From positions 112,394,107 through 112,458,106 of the forward strand of contig CM060954.1 in NCBI GenBank assembly GCA_030765055.1: DNA of 64,000 nucleotides, given 5' to 3'. The number at the start of each line of letters is the position of its first letter. The stretch's first letter is position 1. The notes below the pieces were generated by a model. The model saw nothing but the letters and a program-made list of their open reading frames with translations. It made no database searches and was not told the DNA's origin. Shown in pieces: positions 32,613-45,290 of the stretch. Source of the stretch: Mantis religiosa. Its lineage: Eukaryota; Arthropoda; Insecta; Mantodea; Mantidae. The translations under genes and the position numbers were made by a program.

Positions 32613-33639
32613 CTCTAACAAAATTAAACGTTGTTTAACCCCAGTATAGAATGTAGAGTAACGTTGGACAATTTAATCAAATTTATAAATGTTCGGGATT
32701 CGAACTAACCGTTTGGTACTCCTGCATAATTAATGTCCGTAACAGAAATCGTTTTTTATATTGATCATATGACAAAGATTCAGTTCACATTTGAAGATAT
32801 CGATAGTTTAGTAGCAGACCGAGTTTTGATAGTGTAAATTGATCTTCCGTTCGAGTACATAGAATTTCTCCTGCGGCATTGATTTTATTTAAATCTAATG
32901 CAACTTTTCAGTACATCACATATTTGTGTAAATACGAGTAGATCAGAAAAATCAGGCCCATGAAAGTTTTGGGAACTGATTATGGACAGAGAAAGCCGTA
33001 TGTGATATTTTAATACCCGTCACGCACGTGTGACGACTGTCGTGAAGAGTGACAGTTTTGGGTGGGTCCCATAGTAAGACTACCCCGGAAGAGCTCCTAA
33101 ATCCTCAAGTTACAATGGCTCGTTCCTTGTGATATATTAAAAAAGAAGGCTTTAGCTTTCTGTCCTAAAACAGCTGGTAGACTCATATATTAGCTTACTC
33201 TTTTAAACACTTGTGGACCAACAAAAGACTATTACGGCAGCAGCTGGGTAACTGCATGTCACTTCAGACAAACGCTTAAGGTATCCGGGAAGTCTCAAAC
33301 ACAGATATTCACATTCCACTTTGCAATTTTTAAGGTTTTAATCTTATATTGTACAAATTTAAAAGGAAAGTGTAACGACAATCATTTAAGTGGTCCTGGA
33401 ATATTTACCGAAGTACTGCTTCTAGATTAAACTTAAAAGAAATAATAACTTCATAGAAAGAGCAAAAGAAAATGAAACTCAAGCATGCATACATAAATAT
33501 TCGTTTTTCTCACCAAGCAATAAAGCAACAGAATGGTTTATTACTTTCTTTAATGATAATAAAAGTTAGAGGAAATGTTTTACAGTCAGAAATTCGACGT
33601 TGATTATTCAAATGTTTAGAGATTCCTCAAATAGCGAAA
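32613..33639. other. AT-rich non-coding stretch
   Basis: A slightly GC-richer patch near 33015-33110; no feature recognised. Confidence 0.5.
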
Positions 33640-33960
33640 AGCATTTTTAGATAAATGGTGTGTTTCTAAATAGCACAACTCAAAATATTTTACAGAAAAT
33701 CCCTCATCTCTAACTACGCTTTGCAGGGAAAATATTTTCAAAGGTTTCATTTTCTAAAACATGGCTAACAAATTTTATGAAAATACCATATGTTGAAGAT
33801 ATTTTCATGACAACTAGAATTTATATTTTGAATTTTCTGGGAATTACCTCTTTATTCTGAATTAGTTTTGCATAACTGATAAACCGTAAGAGAGAAATAT
33901 TCTTTCTGCATAAAAATTTAGATCTCATTAAAGAATACAACCTATATCAAATACATTTAA
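33640..33960 (+). repeat. DR-A dispersed repeat, best copy
   Basis: The most complete copy: AAATCCCTCATCTCTAACTA, GGTTTCATTTTCTAAAACATGG, AAGATATTTTCATGACAACT, TTTTCTGGGAATTACCTC, TTGCATAACTGATAAACCGT and TTAGATCTCATTAAAGAA follow in order over about 300 bp. It links the copies that show only the left half (8.4, 10.0 and 24.4 kb, reverse) to those that show only the right half (0.7 and 6.5 kb). Confidence 0.7.
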
Positions 33961-34445
33961 TTGTGGAGTTGACCATTGTCATGATGTTCGACCTTTTTTG
34001 ATTTTGACAAATTTTTACTAATACCTTTGGAATAATAGTTTGTTGAGTAATATTAAGAAAAATTATGTAAACATGTTATTTGAGAATTTATTCACATAAA
34101 ATTGATTACGAATTATTTTAATGTATTCTATAAAATTAGTCATATGTTTTTAATGTGTTAAAGTTTGAGACAGTTGTTTAATTTCGAACTCCAAAACATT
34201 GTTATTAATTTTATATTTGTTAGTTTAAATTTATTTTAAAAATCTCTAAAAAGAAATCATAAATAGTTGGAAGTGTTAGTGAAAGTGAATGAGATTAAGT
34301 GTGAAAAAGTAAATTTTGAGATATAGTGATTCATGAAGAAGAGAAAATCATTGTTAATTCGTTTTAACGATGTCATTGGACGTTTAAGATTATTTAAAGT
34401 TATAATTGAGTTTCTGATAGATAGAGTCAACATGAAAACTTCAAT
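33961..34445. other. AT-rich non-coding stretch
   Basis: No recognisable feature. Confidence 0.6.
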
Positions 34446-34520
34446 GCCATGATCTGGATTTGAACCACGAATCTCCTGGTTTCCGTCCAGTCGCTCTTAA
34501 CCTTTGAGCTACCATGGCCA
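34400..34520 (-). mobile_element. tRNA-like SINE, family 2
   Basis: Minus-strand cloverleaf at 34519-34446. The acceptor GCCATGG pairs with TCATGGC. The D stem is GCTC/GAGC. The anticodon stem CTGG/CCAG carries loop ACGGAAA (formal anticodon GGA, but C instead of U at position 33). The T loop TTCAAAT has only three of five stem pairs. Similarity to the copy at 58421 continues about 30 bp past the tRNA end (ATTGAAGTTTT..GACTCTA), so this is a SINE rather than a functional tRNA. Confidence 0.6.
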
Positions 34521-35387
34521 ACGTCCCGTCCTGACATTAAATTCTAGTGTGGAGAAATGATTAATTTCCATCAATTAAGTATTATAATTGAGTATTGTAT
34601 TTTTTAAATTAAGTTTTAAAAAGAAATAATATAAAGATAACTAAATATGCCATCATTTTATTAGTCGTTAGGTATGACGTGGTCTATAAGAAAATGATTA
34701 ATTTCCATAGCGACGCTAAAAATCAATAAACTTCGTCTTGGCTAAAAAAAAGGTGTCTTTCCGATTGCGTACACCAGTAGTACTCCAGAAGTGTATGACG
34801 TATTCTTACACGCCTTTAAGTTTTCTATATTCAGACGTGATAGAAGGTAAAATATACTTAGTGTCGAGAAGTAGTAGAGAACGAAAGTGTAGAGAATGGA
34901 CACAAAGATCTTAAGACGTGTTATTAAATGCTAGTAAAATTTTTCTGTTATGAGTTCTTAAAAAGAGTATATGTCTGTGTTAAGTAAAAGCGTTAATATT
35001 GTACATTTTTATATTTACGTGGTAAATATAAAGTAAAATAAAAAGATTTGAAGTTTATTATTTGTCAAATCACACTAAGTGATTCCATTCACAACCTGAG
35101 GGAAAAACCCAAATAATTCTCATCACAACCGGGAACCTCAAATGGAATGAAGGATTATTCTGGAAAAAAAACTGTGCAGAATAATACATAACACAAAATC
35201 AACACTTTATTTCGTTACAAATGACTTCGAGGTAATCGACGAGAAGATTCATCCCAAGGCCATTTTTAATTTCGTTACAATTCTATAATATGCATCCAAA
35301 ATTTCAAGTCGAGTGGTCATTCAAACGCCGAAAGAAAGGAATATTTATATGAAAAAAATAAATTCACAAAAAATTGCTTACTTAATT
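34521..35387. other. AT-rich non-coding stretch
   Basis: Nothing recognised. Confidence 0.6.
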
Positions 35388-35407
35388 CCCCCCCCCCCCC
35401 CCCCCCC
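35388..35407. repeat. Poly(C) homopolymer
   Basis: Twenty consecutive C residues in AT-rich DNA. Confidence 0.97.
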
Positions 35408-37946
35408 AAATATTTTACGCCAGCTTAGCGGTCAAATAAGTGAAGGGAAATACAAATTAGTAAGCTAGATGCTAAAATTATCACTTAATCTATGCATAAC
35501 TCTACGCTTTCTATCCTCTTGGAGATTTCTTCCAAAAGTGTATTATAAAAATGCAAAAGTGAATGATCGTCTAGTGATTTTGGAGATTATTAAGTATATA
35601 GATATTATTTCGAGACCTAAATTACAAATTTATTCTAATTTAAGAGAGATGTTATGTCAGTTTCTTACTATACCTACAGTACCTTATTAACCAAGTTTGC
35701 CTGAGGCACAAAAATGTCTTCCTATATCCCTTTTTGGTTTCGTTGTTAATTCCTTGTGCTGCACGAACTGAAGTGGCGGTGAAAATTGAGGTTAATTTAA
35801 CAACAAGATTACGCTGCGCATATAATGGTTTTAAATTAAGAGTTTAATGCACTAGTTCCGTTCCTCTCACATTCTTTGTTTAATGAAAAAGAGTGTATAG
35901 GGCAATTAGGTGACTGTGTGGATTCGCTAATTGGGGCCGAATTCAAGATGATGCCCCCGCCCTCTAGCACGCAAGCTTGTGGCTAGTAATATCCCACTAT
36001 GCAGATTGATTTTCTCAATGTTGGGTGCCAAACCAGCAATCTAGCAGCCATGCAATTGAGATTTGTTGAGATGAATAGGTGAAAGAAAAAAAAAAAAGAA
36101 AGAAAACAATTTGCGGTTGGTGTTAAGTATCTTCCTTGTCAGGAGCACTGACCTCCATCACTGCCACACTGAACATAGTCCTTAACTAGAAATAATTATT
36201 CACGTACGGAGAAATGATATTCGTTTTCAGCAGTACGTTATGGAAATTCTAAACAAGATAGATGTCCACCAAAGTCTGAAGTTCGAGATGCATTATACTC
36301 TCGTCACTACTATGGAATTCATATTGTCCCGGTGCCGCCGAATACCTACTGCAAAGTCACCTCAGTCCACCAACTTTGTGATTGCCGTCGAGAAGGAAAG
36401 ATAGAATATAAAGGGCAGCCAGTGGTGGACCTCACACGAGACGGAAATACGTACCTCACTGTTGTACCGTACAGACGTTTTCCAGATCGTTCGATTTCGG
36501 CAGATCTAGAATATTTGACTTCGGCAGTGTCCAATTCTTCGATTAGAAAAAATTCGGTTTCAGAACATTTCTTCCGTTATCTGCACGTTGTAGAAGGGGT
36601 GAAAAACTTAGCCTCGAGAGATGCTGGTAGTGATAGGTAGAATATTGTGTTCAATGGCGTTCAACTGCAAAGTCATCAGAGCCCAGCTGCTAGTAATGAA
36701 ACCATCAGTGAGAATCAGTTGTAAGGAGTCGCCACACAGAGCACTGAACGGCGAAGTCTGTTGAAATTATCAGAGTCGATGAGCACAAGTATTCGTCTGC
36801 GAGCAGTGATCGTCGAGAAGTTTCGGGCAGCGATAACTAGAGTGTGCAACAGAAACATAGAGATAATTAGACTGACGTGTTTACTCTGTGGTATGTATTT
36901 AACCAAAGTAACCAAAAAGCATCGATTTAGATTTTAAGGCCATATTCCATAACTTATACAAAGTTCCTGTAACATACCGCAGTAAATCGAGAGATATTAA
37001 TGAAGTTAAAAGTTTCTTTTAATGCACTTTTACTTTACAACAAAGTTTATAATTGTCATAAGCAATGAAAGTGTCAAAATATACTAAAATATTTGAAAAC
37101 GTACAGCAGCACCTAAAATTATATGTAACATCAATATTCATTACATTCTTATAAAACCTCTGTGTTGTACATATTTTGTTCCAATTGATAAAAAAGTATA
37201 TGTATAAATGAAAGTAAACATAATTTATCCTTATGAATAACTTTCCAGGAAGTATGAGTGTTATCTTAAACTTTTTTTTACTTCTTATGGATTATTGGTA
37301 GGCAATGGTAAAACTAAATCATTACTGACATGAAGTTCTATCTGTTGTAAGGTTAGTTTAAACTTATAATTTTACTGGTAAAAGCTATATACAATAAGGT
37401 ACGATTACCTATCAATCAGCAATTAATGTGACAAGAAACTCATTCTTTATTGCTAGGATAAAAATAGAGCTTTGACTTCCTGGATTACGTATTATCAAGG
37501 AAAGATAAAATAATATTGCATCGTAAATGGGATATGCAAATTTCTAGATTACATCGCTATATAAATTGGGAAACAATGCTGAACAATTAGGAAGACTATT
37601 GTTTACATAATGCATTATGAAACTACACAGAAAATGTAGTGACCATGACATTTGTGCTAAAGCGTGACTAAAGAAAACCAGGAAACTCCTGTTGGGTGCA
37701 CTACTTGGGTGTTATCGTAAGTAGAAGCTGCGATCTTCCAAACATGGAAGGTTACGCCCTCTAGACCCATATACGGAGGAGCCATTGTTCGTACTGATAT
37801 ATCACGAAGTCTACCGGTGAGTTTTCCTTCCGTAACCGCTTTTGTGTTTACTACTGCGTACTTCTGACATTTGCTTGCCCCAGGTCTTAAGTGGCCGCTT
37901 CTTACCGTCTACTAGTGACAAAACCCCGAGATCTTTTTTAAATTAA
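35408..37946. other. Non-coding stretch, mostly AT-rich
   Basis: About 2.5 kb. A GC-richer patch at 36320-36840 contains a 102-codon frame (36332-36640) with no recognised domain and an overlapping frame on the other strand. I do not call it a gene. Confidence 0.45.
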
Positions 37947-38165
37947 CCTCCTCCAACGTTAAGTCATATCAGACAATGAATGAAATGGGTGAAATGGTGC
38001 ACAAATGAGGCCAGGGTCTATAGAGCCCAGAATTATCCGACGTTCATCTTTCAGGATAAGGGGAAACACCGGAAAATCCTTATCCAGATAACTCACCCTG
38101 ATGATTCGAACTCGCAACCACTTGAACATTAGACAGCCAGGCTGCCACTACGGTACAGAGACGGG
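37947..38165 (-). mobile_element. tRNA-derived SINE, family 1
   Basis: Starts (plus strand) CCTCCTCCAACGTTAAGTCATA and contains the CATCTTTCAGGATAAGGGGAA block and the reverse B box GATTCGAACTCG near 38103. Same family as 6718, 8013, 49364 and 54718. Confidence 0.85.
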
Positions 38166-40293
38166 CAAACCCCGAGAATTGCTAATGTTCACGTTATGCA
38201 AAATTCTACAACTTCCCATAAAAAGTTTAATACAGGGTGTATTCAGGGGAATGGGATATGTAATGTTTCAGAACCATTTTCTTTTAAAGGAAAAAAATAG
38301 AATGCATATATTCAAAATATATATGACTGAATGTTTTAACTTTTAAAATTTTAAAGCTATTTACTTGAAAATTAGAGATCTTAAATCTGAGTTAAAGGAA
38401 TGACTCCACAAAAGCTCAGAGCTTCAGCTTTCAGATGATACAATTGAATGTTTTAATTTTTGAAAAAGGAAACAAGATTTCGTAAAACTATATTGGATAT
38501 CAAAATTTGTCAGATATGAAAGTTGTATTTTCAGACACTTCAGTGGGTACATTGAAAACGTTGCCGTAGGGAATCTTTTGTTTTTCGAAGTTCTTGTTTA
38601 TAGTATAAATTAAATATTAATTTGTGAGCTAGTGAATAAAACTCATAAAATGTATGCTTGAAGTTTTAGGTATAAAATTTAAGATTATGATGTAAATTTG
38701 CATAGAAATTGCAGCAGAACTAAAATGTAAGGGATCTTTAATGCCAAAGAATTTGAAATTCAGAAAGAAAAAACACACAGTAATGTCCAGTTGGCTGAAA
38801 AGGGACGCATAAGCGATGGACTTTTAAAAATGGGCGATCGTTAAACGATAGTTTTGAAAATAAATATCCTTTTCCTCAAAGTTAAGGTCCAGTTTTGTAC
38901 GCTCGTGTGAGATAAATCTATTGCTTGGTAATTTTTATGGTTCATTTTGTTTTCAGAAGTATATTTGGAATGGAAGTACTATTCATTTTCTTAGCTCAAT
39001 GGTATGCGAGACAAAATGCGTATATATGTAATGCTTCACTCGTTCTTTGGGAAAAGAAACCTAAAGATATAACGTACAAAACATTTGCCTTTTTCCAGCA
39101 AACCTGTTTTAGAAGTTTGTTTTATAAAAAAACTACAAAAATATATTTTCAAAAATTCTGTATGTGACCTATATATTATCAGGAAAATCTACAACAAATC
39201 TGAACTTGGATTATGCGGACGATAGAAATTGAATGTGGTACTTACAATACGAGTCTTAAATGTTACCGCGGTGTTCTTTTGGTACTGCCACTCCTTCCTT
39301 GTTTTGAAATTATTTTTACAAAGTTTTCCAGGTAGGGTGAACGATAAGAGAGACCCTATCTTAATACCTCTTCTCAAATTTATGTTTGATATACCTTCCC
39401 TTTACTTGTTCCTGATTAGCTGTTTCACACGAAAACCATGGAGACGTATTTCTTTGTAGTCCACACCACTTTATCGGAAACGCCGCAAGTCTCTATCTAC
39501 CACTTTTCACTTTAATTATTTGTTGCACTTAACTTGTATTTTAGCGTGCATAAACTTAGTGCATTCCTCATTCCGTAAAGCCCATTGAATATTATCAAAG
39601 TTTCTCCCCTTCCAATTCAAGAGTTTACAAGAAAATTTGTAAAATATTTTAAAATATTTAACAAGATTGGAACAAGACTTAGCAGTGTCATTTAAGAGCA
39701 TTTATGCCTTGCCACGTGATCAAATCAAATACTTCAGAAATCTTTACAATTTATCATCGTAAACTGAATTACCATTAGCATCTTGGTATAAGAATTTGTA
39801 ATGAAATATTGTTCTTTACTCAGTATTACACAGTATTTTCATATAACTTAGAAAACAGATTACAATAGAAAATAACACTAATTTATAGCTTTACTACATA
39901 CCTCGGAAATATGCCCGCAATTTCTTTATATGCCCTCACTTTTTCATCTTATGGTAATCCACGGAGCCAAATGGCCAGCTGTCGTGTAACGGCATACGAC
40001 ATTCCCTGACCTGGTGGCCATCTTAGTCTACTTTTCGCTCTCAGCCATATTACGGATTTCATGACCTACGACAAATATAAACATTAAATTGCCAAAGCCA
40101 TTGCCTTGATTATTTAGACCACGTGCTTAGTTACGTTCAAGTAAAAGTATTGGATGCAATTTGACAAGAAAAGTTAAGTTGAGACCACTCGTACAAAATC
40201 TTGTAGCATTGTTTTGAATGTAACAAAAACTAGATGGTGTACAAGAAGCTTGAAGATATACAACTCCACCCAACCGGTATGAGTTCTCTACGT
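38166..40293. other. AT-rich non-coding stretch
   Basis: Short frames only; no motif, repeat ends or RNA fold recognised. Confidence 0.55.
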
Positions 40294-40925
40294 GATGATG
40301 ATGATGATGATGATGATAGTTGGCGCTACAGGCCATGTAGACCCTTGGCCTCCCTAACCAACCTCTTCCATTCTACTCGGTCCGCTGCTTTTCTACCCAT
40401 CTTTTCCTGGGTCTTCCACTTCTCCTTCTACCATCCAGCTTTCTTATTAATATCTTCTTAATTACACTGGTTTCCGGCATTGTCTGCAAATGGCCAATCC
40501 ACCTTATTCTTCCTTGTTTAATTTTCACTAATGTATTTGGTTGTCCAAATAGACACTGTAACTCCAAGTTAGTCCGCATTCTCCATCCAAGTCCAAGTCC
40601 CTTAGCACTCCGAATATATTTCTCAGGATCTTCTTTTCCCACCGCAATAATCATTGCTCTTCTCTGGTTGTCAACACCCAGCTTTCTGAACCATACATTA
40701 CTATTGGTGTCAGTACAGTTGTACATATTTTAATTTTAGTATTCCTACTGACGTTCCTTGATTTAAACATATGCTGCAAGGCATAGAAACATCTGTTACC
40801 ACTTGCTATTCTTTCTTGAATTTACACTGATGTTTTATTATCTACTTTTACTACAGAATCCAGGATTCTCTATGTACCTGGCTCCAATAATAATCCACTT
40901 ATAGCAAAATTAACCACTGAATGAG
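40294..40925 (-). pseudogene. LINE reverse transcriptase 3' end with (ATC)n tail
   Basis: On the minus strand the order is ERIASGNRCFYALQHMFKSRNVS, then PIVMYGSESWVLTTREE, LRNIFGVLRD, RIRWIGHLQTMPE and GRRRSGRPRKRW. This is the distal reverse transcriptase and C-terminus of a LINE (GNRCFFAL...VMYGSETW...GRPRKRW order). Several frameshifts and stops are present. The 3' end carries an (ATC)n tail, seen as (GAT)n at 40294-40318, which likely marks the insertion end. The 5' end is truncated or too decayed to see beyond about 40925. The clade is not assigned. Confidence 0.75.
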
Positions 40926-41824
40926 GTTATAATTGATGTGAAATGAAGAGGTGATTCGGATATCGCTTCTATTAAGTACTTTCTCTACAATTGTTTAAAG
41001 AGAAACGAAAACAGGATCATTCGGTCTTTCGGCCTTCTAGACTAAGGGATGAACAATTGTGTTGTATGTCATCAAACTGACCATAATAAGGTCATTTATG
41101 ACAGCTTTCGTTAGAGCTATGAAGAAGAAGGGAAAACAAAATGTTCCTTTCTATGTTTTTACTGAATCATATTTTTGTGGTGAAATTCAAAAAGGAATTG
41201 CTTTAATACTCAGAGAGCGAGAACAAGTAGCATGTAAAGTTACTCATTTTGGTAATCTTTTGGAGGAATAAGAGTATCGTGCCAATCCAGTGTCTAAAAT
41301 TTATGCTCGAGGACCAGAGCAGCTGAGGATGGCAAAGTAAGCGTGTACATTTATCATTACCAACCTAATCATCTAGGTTCTATCATGGACCACATTTTAT
41401 GCACACGCGTATACCTGTCTGTGGGTCTTACTTCTTCCTTATCGAACACTGACCATACGTGTATGGCAACTCCTGGCAGCAGACCTCTATTGCAGCACAC
41501 GAAAAATGAACGCCAATCGCGATTACGAAACCTGATCCGGCAGAACGATAGTTCCTGATCCCGCTTCTGTTGGTGTTCGGTGTTATTTTGTTTCGTCTCG
41601 GTTCAGTATTTGGACGCACCGGGCACACACTTCTCCGTGACAGTCTCGCATTATCGACCATGGGGAAACTCAGACTGGAGTGATCATTCTCTTGAACAGT
41701 GAGAAAAATAAATCAGCTACATAGAGATATTGTTGACAAGGAAGTTAAGGACATCTCTTCACTTAACATGGTAAATTCGTAGATTTGCTTATCCTAATCC
41801 TAGTTTCACATAAGTTTGCCCCGT
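40926..41824. other. Unassigned sequence
   Basis: Mixed composition; a GC-richer patch at 41380-41680 with overlapping frames on both strands and no domain. Confidence 0.4.
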
Positions 41825-41940
41825 ATCGCTAAATGGTTACGTGACCTTATCACCTCTCATTGGTTGCTGTTGTAGTATAGACTTTTGTGCGGTAAAATTA
41901 GTTCGTTATTTAACATGGTGATATCTCTTTATTTGTTGGA
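41825..41940 (+). repeat. Dispersed repeat DR-B, copy 2
   Basis: Parallels 10676-10795: CGTGACCTTATCACCTCTCA, TTGGTTGCTGTTGTAG and TTATTTAACATGG. The CCAAT-box complement ATTGG is retained in both. Confidence 0.5.
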
Positions 41941-42598
41941 AGAGAATTGTCAAATTTATATTTTCGTAACTGTTTTAATTAAATATATTACGCAATAGAG
42001 TTGATTTATCTTAAATGCATGTTAATTCTTAAACGAAGTAAAGAGGAGGTTCCTTTGCTCTCAAGCACATGGCACGATAGCATGCTTTAGCAGTAGTGGT
42101 GACATATTTGTTTATATGACTTTTATCACTGACCTTGTTTTGAACTGGATTAGTCATATATCGCCATTCGAAGGTGTGCTATGCCGAGTGTGAGAGCTAA
42201 ATTATTTTATTGATCATTTATTGCGCGTGTACTTATTATATGTATGTCAGAGTCTACCGTCAGTTTTTCGCTGAAGCATCGCAAGGGAAAACCTTCACAA
42301 CGCGGCAAAAAAAGAATTGCGGTGCACGTGTTTAACGCACTCACAGAAAAGAATCCGTCTTTGTCAGTGAGAGAAGTCAAACAGCTGTGCTCTGAACTTA
42401 CAGATGTGTTAGATGCGTAGGAATATCGCGACATAAAATTGAGACAACAGGAAAACTTACCACTCCATGGGCGATATTGCTGTGTGGCGAAGACGTTATT
42501 TAAGGATACAAATCGCAAAATCTTGGGTGAATGAAGGACACACGACAAGTATGGCGTAACACGACTTTTAAGACTGAAAGACAAGCATTTTTGCAAGG
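41941..42598. other. Unassigned sequence
   Basis: A plus-strand stretch near 42290-42420 reads like a short basic coding remnant but contains a stop (42418-42420) and no known motif. Confidence 0.35.
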
Positions 42599-42633
42599 TG
42601 TGTGTGTGTGTGCGTGTGCGTGTGCGTGTGTGT
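42599..42633. repeat. (TG)n microsatellite
   Basis: TG units with three GC interruptions. Confidence 0.93.
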
Positions 42634-42889
42634 TGGTTTTAAAAAATCCCAGTAAAAAAGGCGAGCTTTTTTTATTTTTTAATGCAAAGGGTTTTTTAAA
42701 ATGTGATTTTTTTTCCCTCCATCATCACAAGAGATGTTTGTCATTGTTAGATCAAATTTTCTGCTTTTTGTTTTATCTACCTCTTAATCATATATCATCC
42801 ATTATAATAAATGGAGCATTATAATCTGCACAAAAATTGGATAACAGATGTCTGCGTTAGAGACTCCCTGAATTAAAAAAAATGTTAAC

Positions 42890-43250
42890 GACTATGCATA
42901 TGTGTCTGTGAACAGCATAACTCAAAATGGTATTACATTTCAGCATTTTAGAAACATAAGATGTAAATATTTTAAAGAAAATTCTCCCACTTCAAAATAA
43001 GTATACTTTAGATGAGAAAAAAAATCGAAAATTTTTGGCTGCTGAAAAATGATTGAGGATTTTGATTAAAATAACTTCTGCTTAAGATATTACTTTGGCA
43101 AATTAAATATATGTTTTGATTTTTACCAGCATAGCTACCGAATTCTCTGGATTCTGAATGACTTTTGTTAAACTGGTAAATCGAAAGAGGTAGACAAAAT
43201 CCATCCAACTGTGTGCTCATTAAAGAACATAATTTTAATCAAATATTTTC
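42890..43250 (+). repeat. DR-A dispersed repeat copy
   Basis: CATAACTCAAAATGGTATTA, AGAAAATTCTCCCACTTCAAA, CTTAAGATATTACTTTGGCA, CTGGTAAATCGAAAGAGGTAG and CATTAAAGAACATAATTT occur in the same order as in 33660-33945. Confidence 0.65.
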
Positions 43251-45290
43251 GTAGAGTTATAGATAACCACTTGTAATCGCTGTTTTAATTCAAAACCCCC
43301 CAAAACGTTATAAATATTTTAATTTTGTTATTTTTAAATGTATTGAGAAAAGAATACTTCGGAAATTATTAAAACATTGTAGAAAAAAGGGAACGTCATT
43401 AAAAAGAACAATTGAAGATAAAATAGTGACTGAAGAGGGGAAAGCAAAGGAAAGTGAATATTTTTAATGTTTTTAACGAGTATAGTATTAGTTTAAATTT
43501 TTGAGAAATGTTGCTCGAATATTAAAAGTATTTTAAAAAAGATTACCAAATATAGTCATGAAAAGTGTGCAATTATGGATGATGTAAACCAATGAGAAAT
43601 TATCGAATTACCATAGCAGTTGCCAATTCAATAATTTTAAATCATCTAGAGTTAAATTCATTCTACGTTAAGACTCCGGCGAGTAAAGAAGCTAATTGTG
43701 ATTCTACGTTTAGATGTCGGGGCGTAAAAACGCAAAATTGTGATACTGCAATTGGAGTAAAAAATAATTGTAAGAGGAATAGCGACCCATCTGAAGTCTT
43801 ATATTAATTTTGTGTTACGACGTATTTAAGTTCACTTCTGAAGCTATTAAAATTGGAATATTTGAAAAAATAAAGGTTAAGTGATTATTTAATTTATTTA
43901 GTAAATTATTTTCATTCTAACCCGTCCGATACTACGCCTGAGCTAAGAGATTTCTCATGCGACGACCTTGGCTGCCGTGGGTAACAAGAGGGCAACGTGA
44001 CCTAGACCATCAGAACCAGCCCCGAGGACTGGACGCTGCAGTATCCCACCTCGAGATCCTGTAGAAACGCCTCAGCGCCGTGCTGAATAGCATCATCTCA
44101 ACCCAGAAATGCTGTCGTACGCTTAATCCTTTTATAAGAATTTAAATATTATTTTATTCAAATAACTCAGTAACTTATTCTTAAATCATTAATTCTTTAC
44201 TACTTAAGTAAGGCCTATTTTTCAACTTCATGTGAAACATTGTTGAAGGTAAATGTTAAAAGGTAAACACGATGGCATGGAAAAGATTAGTATCTCTGGA
44301 TAGCACTTCTAGTTTTCTGGTGAGTACATATTTAACAAATGCGTAACTGCTTTTTACACGAATTTGTTTGTATTGAAATTTTATTTTTAAGGCCTCATAA
44401 GAAGAGAGAATAGATTGGATTGGGAGGTATGGATGAAATGGTAGCGCTGGAACCCTAGTTAGGGATGCAAGCCAGCATGAGGTTGCTTAAATTATGACTC
44501 ATGTTACTATACCACGTAGGTAGAGAAAGTAGAGGAAGAAATTCAATTGGAGGCGATGCGATGTGATTTTACCCGGAAGTACCTTATTTTGAGGTCTCCT
44601 AGATCCACATAGTAGATTTTGAAAAATGTGCGAGCCTCCGATTCAGTTTGCCTTAACACTATTAACTCCTCAAGAAACATTTTTATAGGTATATTAATAA
44701 TTTAAATTCAACTTACCTGTTTTGAAATGTTTTCTTGCTCCTGAACTTTGTTTGAAAATCCCTCGTCGCTAAAATTTAAAGATTGTTTCAATTCAGCTTG
44801 CTAAGACGAATTATGAAATGAGAAATCACGAAAGAGTAGTTTAAGGTGTGTAGAACTAGACAAAAGAATAAATTGCCCAAAATGTGTTGCAAAACCTTCT
44901 CAAACAGATGTCTCGGTTTTCATTTAAGATAAAAAGATATTGTGTAACATGTCAAACCCTAATTTTCGTAACAATGATGATGCATTTAGCCTCTTACAAA
45001 ACTGAACCATAAATTCTGGACGTCTACTATGGAAACAGGAAGTTTGAAGACAGAAATTGCACAACGTGATTTTTCTCTACCTCTCCGTATATTACGGGCG
45101 TTCCCCAAATAAATGCTCTGGTCGTGTAAGACACTTAGAACTGCTAACAAACTGCGGTTTCTATTTCGGTTCCATTGAGCTTTTTCTTTAATGGACACTG
45201 GGAGTACTCTACAGAAAGAGAAAGGAACTGTGAGAGAGACTGAAGGAAGCTGTGTTAATAGAGGTACTTTTTGTCTTGGATCCCTTAGGG
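43251..45290. other. Mostly AT-rich, unassigned
   Basis: Includes a GC-richer patch at 43920-44115 with no frame or ends recognised. Otherwise nothing. Confidence 0.45.

Noticed and set aside
34446..34519. Functional tRNA-Ser(GGA) candidate
   Set aside because: C33 instead of U33, a poor T stem, no long variable arm expected of tRNA-Ser, and similarity to the 58.4-kb copy continuing past the tRNA end.
36332..36640. 102-codon plus-strand frame in a GC-richer patch
   Set aside because: No recognised domain or splice context, and another frame overlaps on the opposite strand.
42241..42600. Basic coding remnant upstream of the TG repeat, possibly an HMG-like or transposase N-terminus
   Set aside because: Contains a stop and no defining motif; the resemblance was too weak to name.
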